A model generated the notes under the pieces. It was not told the origin of the DNA and made no database searches. It saw only the letters and a list, made by a program, of their open reading frames with translations. 13,976 bases of DNA, taken from contig JAEXRM010000021.1 of assembly GCA_023440865.1 (NCBI GenBank), positions 1 to 13,976 of the forward strand. The letters are read 5' to 3'. The translations under genes and the position numbers were made by a program. The stretch's first letter is position 1; the number at the start of each line of letters is the position of its first letter. Below, in pieces: positions 12,420-13,976 of the stretch. The DNA is from Bacillota bacterium (GTDB lineage Bacteria; Bacillota; Clostridia; DSM-8532).

Positions 12420-13769
12420 ATGGAAGCAACAGCCTTGCGCGAAATGTCCGGCGACGAGCTCAAATCCCTGCTCAAGAGCAGCATGCAGTTCAAGAGTCTT
12501 GGCGGCGTGACGGCCCCCGGCCTGCGCCTGTCGGAAGAACAGATGGCTCCCTGGCGCGACATGAAGCTGGGCCTGTTCATCCACTGGGGCATCTACTCCA
12601 TGCTGGGGCGCGGCGAATGGGTGATGCAAAGCGAGGGGATCCCCGCCGATGAGTACGCGAAGTTCGCCGAGGACTTCAAGCCCGCCCGCTTCGATGCGGA
12701 CGCCTGGGCGCTGCTGGCACAGGATGCCGGCATGAAGTACATGGTGATGGTCGCCCGGCATCATGACGGCTTTGCGCTCTGGGACAGCCCCGGCAGCTGG
12801 AAGGGCTTCGATTCGGTCCGAACGGGCGCGAAGCGCGACTTCGTGAAGGAATACGTCGCATCCTGCCGCAAGGCGGGCCTGAAGGTGGGCCTGTACTATT
12901 CGCCCATGGACTGGCGTTTCCCGGCCTACTTCCATCCACACGAGATGCCGGAGAACGCGCAGGAACTCAAGCAGCAGTGCCACGACCAGGTGCGCGAGCT
13001 GACCACGCAGTACGGTCCCATCGACATCCTCTGGTACGACGGCGGCTGGCTGGCGCATACGGGCAGCGATCCGGACGGCGCCTGGCTGTGGGATCCGGTC
13101 GCGCTCAACCGCGGTGTCCGCGAGCGGAACCCGTTGACGGTCATCAACCCGCGTTCCGGCTGGGAGGGTGATTTCTACTGCGACGAGGGTTCGCACGAGA
13201 TCACCGGCAAGATCATTCCCGTGCCGTGGGAGAAGAACCTCTGCATCTGCAGCGGCCGCTCCTGGGGCTGGATTCCGAACGATCCGCCGATGCCGTTCGA
13301 CGAGGCGGTCCGCATGCTGGTGAACGTGTTCGTGCGGGGCGGCAATGTGCTGCTGAACGTCGGACCCGACAAGGACGGCGTGGTGCCCCAACCGGCCGTC
13401 GACCGCCTGCGCGGGATCGGCGACTGGATGCGGGCGAACGGCGAGAGCGTCTATGGCACACGCGGCGGTCCTTTCGAGCCGGTCGACCATGTGTACGGCA
13501 GCACCTGCAAGGGACGCCGCATCTACCTCCATATCCTCGACCCGCAGGCTTTCGCCGCGGAGAAGCTGCCGGCCCTGGAAGCGCGCGTGACCCGTGCATG
13601 GAAGCTCGGTGACGAATCCGCTCTTGTGACTTTCCGCCAGGATGCCGACGGCATCGCGATCGACCTGCCGCAGACGTTGCACGATGCGGTCGATACGATC
13701 CTCGTTTTGGAGATGGACCGCGAGGTGCGCGGCGCCGAAGCGGACGGCCTGGTGCTGAGCCGGGCGTGA
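12420..13769 (+). CDS. GH29 alpha-L-fucosidase
   Basis: A 449-residue retaining alpha-L-fucosidase that removes terminal fucose from glycans. Family landmarks are the substrate-binding KLGLFIHWGIYS (H55), VMVARHHDGFALWDS (H114, H115) and GPIDILWYDGGW with D207 as the expected nucleophile. Later come GGNVLLNVGPDKDGVV and a small C-terminal beta domain from about residue 350. No signal peptide is present, so it is probably cytoplasmic and works on imported fucosylated oligosaccharides, in keeping with the GH38 and GH5 enzymes nearby. Start ATG 12420 is fixed by GGGAGGA (12407-12413) 6 nt upstream; the frame is open further upstream but without a ribosome site. It is transcribed away from the merR-type gene, so the two could share control. 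No convincing terminator follows; the GC hairpin at 13823-13837 lacks a T-run. Confidence 0.95.
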   Translation: MEATALREMSGDELKSLLKSSMQFKSLGGVTAPGLRLSEEQMAPWRDMKLGLFIHWGIYSMLGRGEWVMQSEGIPADEYAKFAEDFKPARFDADAWALLAQDAGMKYMVMVARHHDGFALWDSPGSWKGFDSVRTGAKRDFVKEYVASCRKAGLKVGLYYSPMDWRFPAYFHPHEMPENAQELKQQCHDQVRELTTQYGPIDILWYDGGWLAHTGSDPDGAWLWDPVALNRGVRERNPLTVINPRSGWEGDFYCDEGSHEITGKIIPVPWEKNLCICSGRSWGWIPNDPPMPFDEAVRMLVNVFVRGGNVLLNVGPDKDGVVPQPAVDRLRGIGDWMRANGESVYGTRGGPFEPVDHVYGSTCKGRRIYLHILDPQAFAAEKLPALEARVTRAWKLGDESALVTFRQDADGIAIDLPQTLHDAVDTILVLEMDREVRGAEADGLVLSRA

Positions 13770-13867
13770 TGCGGGGGCACAGGCGACCTGGAGGCTGGAA
13801 CGGCTGGGGGATGGTGCAGCGCCGGGCGTGAGGCCCGAGCGGGTTGTGCCGGTTGCGCCTTGCACGG

Positions 13868-13976
13868 ACGCGCTCAAGACACGCGATGCTTGCCGCGAAC
13901 GCGCTCAGGACACGGCGATGCTTGCCCCGGACGCGCTCAAGACACGGCGATGCTTGCCGCGAACGCGCTCAGGACA
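13868..13976. repeat. 32-bp tandem repeat array running off the window end
   Basis: Units begin at 13868, 13899, 13931 and 13963, giving spacings of 31, 32 and 32 bp; the last copy is cut by the window edge. Each starts with ACGCGCTCA and contains GATGCTTGCC. Units 1 and 3 share AAG and end in CGCGA, while units 2 and 4 have AGG, so the array looks like a dimer of about 64 bp that was duplicated. A degenerate earlier fragment (TTGCACGG) precedes it. No unique spacers are present. Confidence 0.92.

Noticed and set aside
13823..13837. Terminator after the fucosidase gene
   Set aside because: Only a 5-bp CGGGC/GCCCG stem with no T-run.
12390..13877. Long minus-strand frame (495 codons) covering the fucosidase gene
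   Set aside because: Same GC-driven effect; no recognisable protein, while the plus strand has full GH29 motifs and a ribosome site.
13868..13976. CRISPR array
   Set aside because: The 32-bp units are contiguous with no unique spacers, and no cas gene is in the window.

Overview
The window is visibly GC-rich and gene-dense, with strong AGGAGG-type ribosome binding sites and sigma-A-like promoters. The gene families (ClpB, GH38, GH29 and GH5 glycosidases, a GPH sugar symporter, a BmrR-style MerR regulator, an OmpR-type two-component pair, a secreted cytochrome b5-like protein) fit a high-GC Bacillota, perhaps an anaerobic gut Clostridia that uses host or plant glycans. This placement is inferred from gene content, not from a marker gene. 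I see no tRNA, rRNA, CRISPR array, transposase or phage gene.

Layout, left to right. (1) The 3' end of clpB enters from the left edge. (2) A gap carries a degenerate 16-bp tandem array, followed by a small ferritin-like (putative diiron) protein. (3) A well-formed promoter with a 12-bp palindrome in its spacer precedes a cytoplasmic GH38 alpha-mannosidase. (4) Next is an exported cytochrome b5-like protein whose upstream region looks like a PhoB/OmpR-type binding box placed 10 bp before a -10 element. The protein ends in nine D-D-R-D repeats and an EF-hand-like loop. A strong intrinsic terminator follows, then a tightly packed response regulator/histidine kinase pair. (5) On the minus strand, converging with the kinase, is a probable three-gene set read merR, then GPH symporter, then GH5 glycosidase. 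A textbook MerR promoter (19-bp spacer with a dyad) lies before merR. (6) A plus-strand GH29 alpha-L-fucosidase lies beyond a roughly 290-bp leader. The window ends inside a 32-bp tandem repeat array.

How it may work together. The glycosidases lack signal peptides, so they probably act on short glycans or glycosides already imported, for example by the GPH symporter. The MerR regulator probably controls its own transcript together with the symporter and GH5 enzyme. The most unusual part is the cytochrome b5-like protein, response regulator and kinase block. The regulator's likely binding site sits in front of the b5 gene. Both exported proteins carry acidic or Pro/Ala/Ser/Thr-rich low-complexity segments outside the membrane. 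This suggests a heme, redox or metal-responsive envelope circuit, which is an inference.
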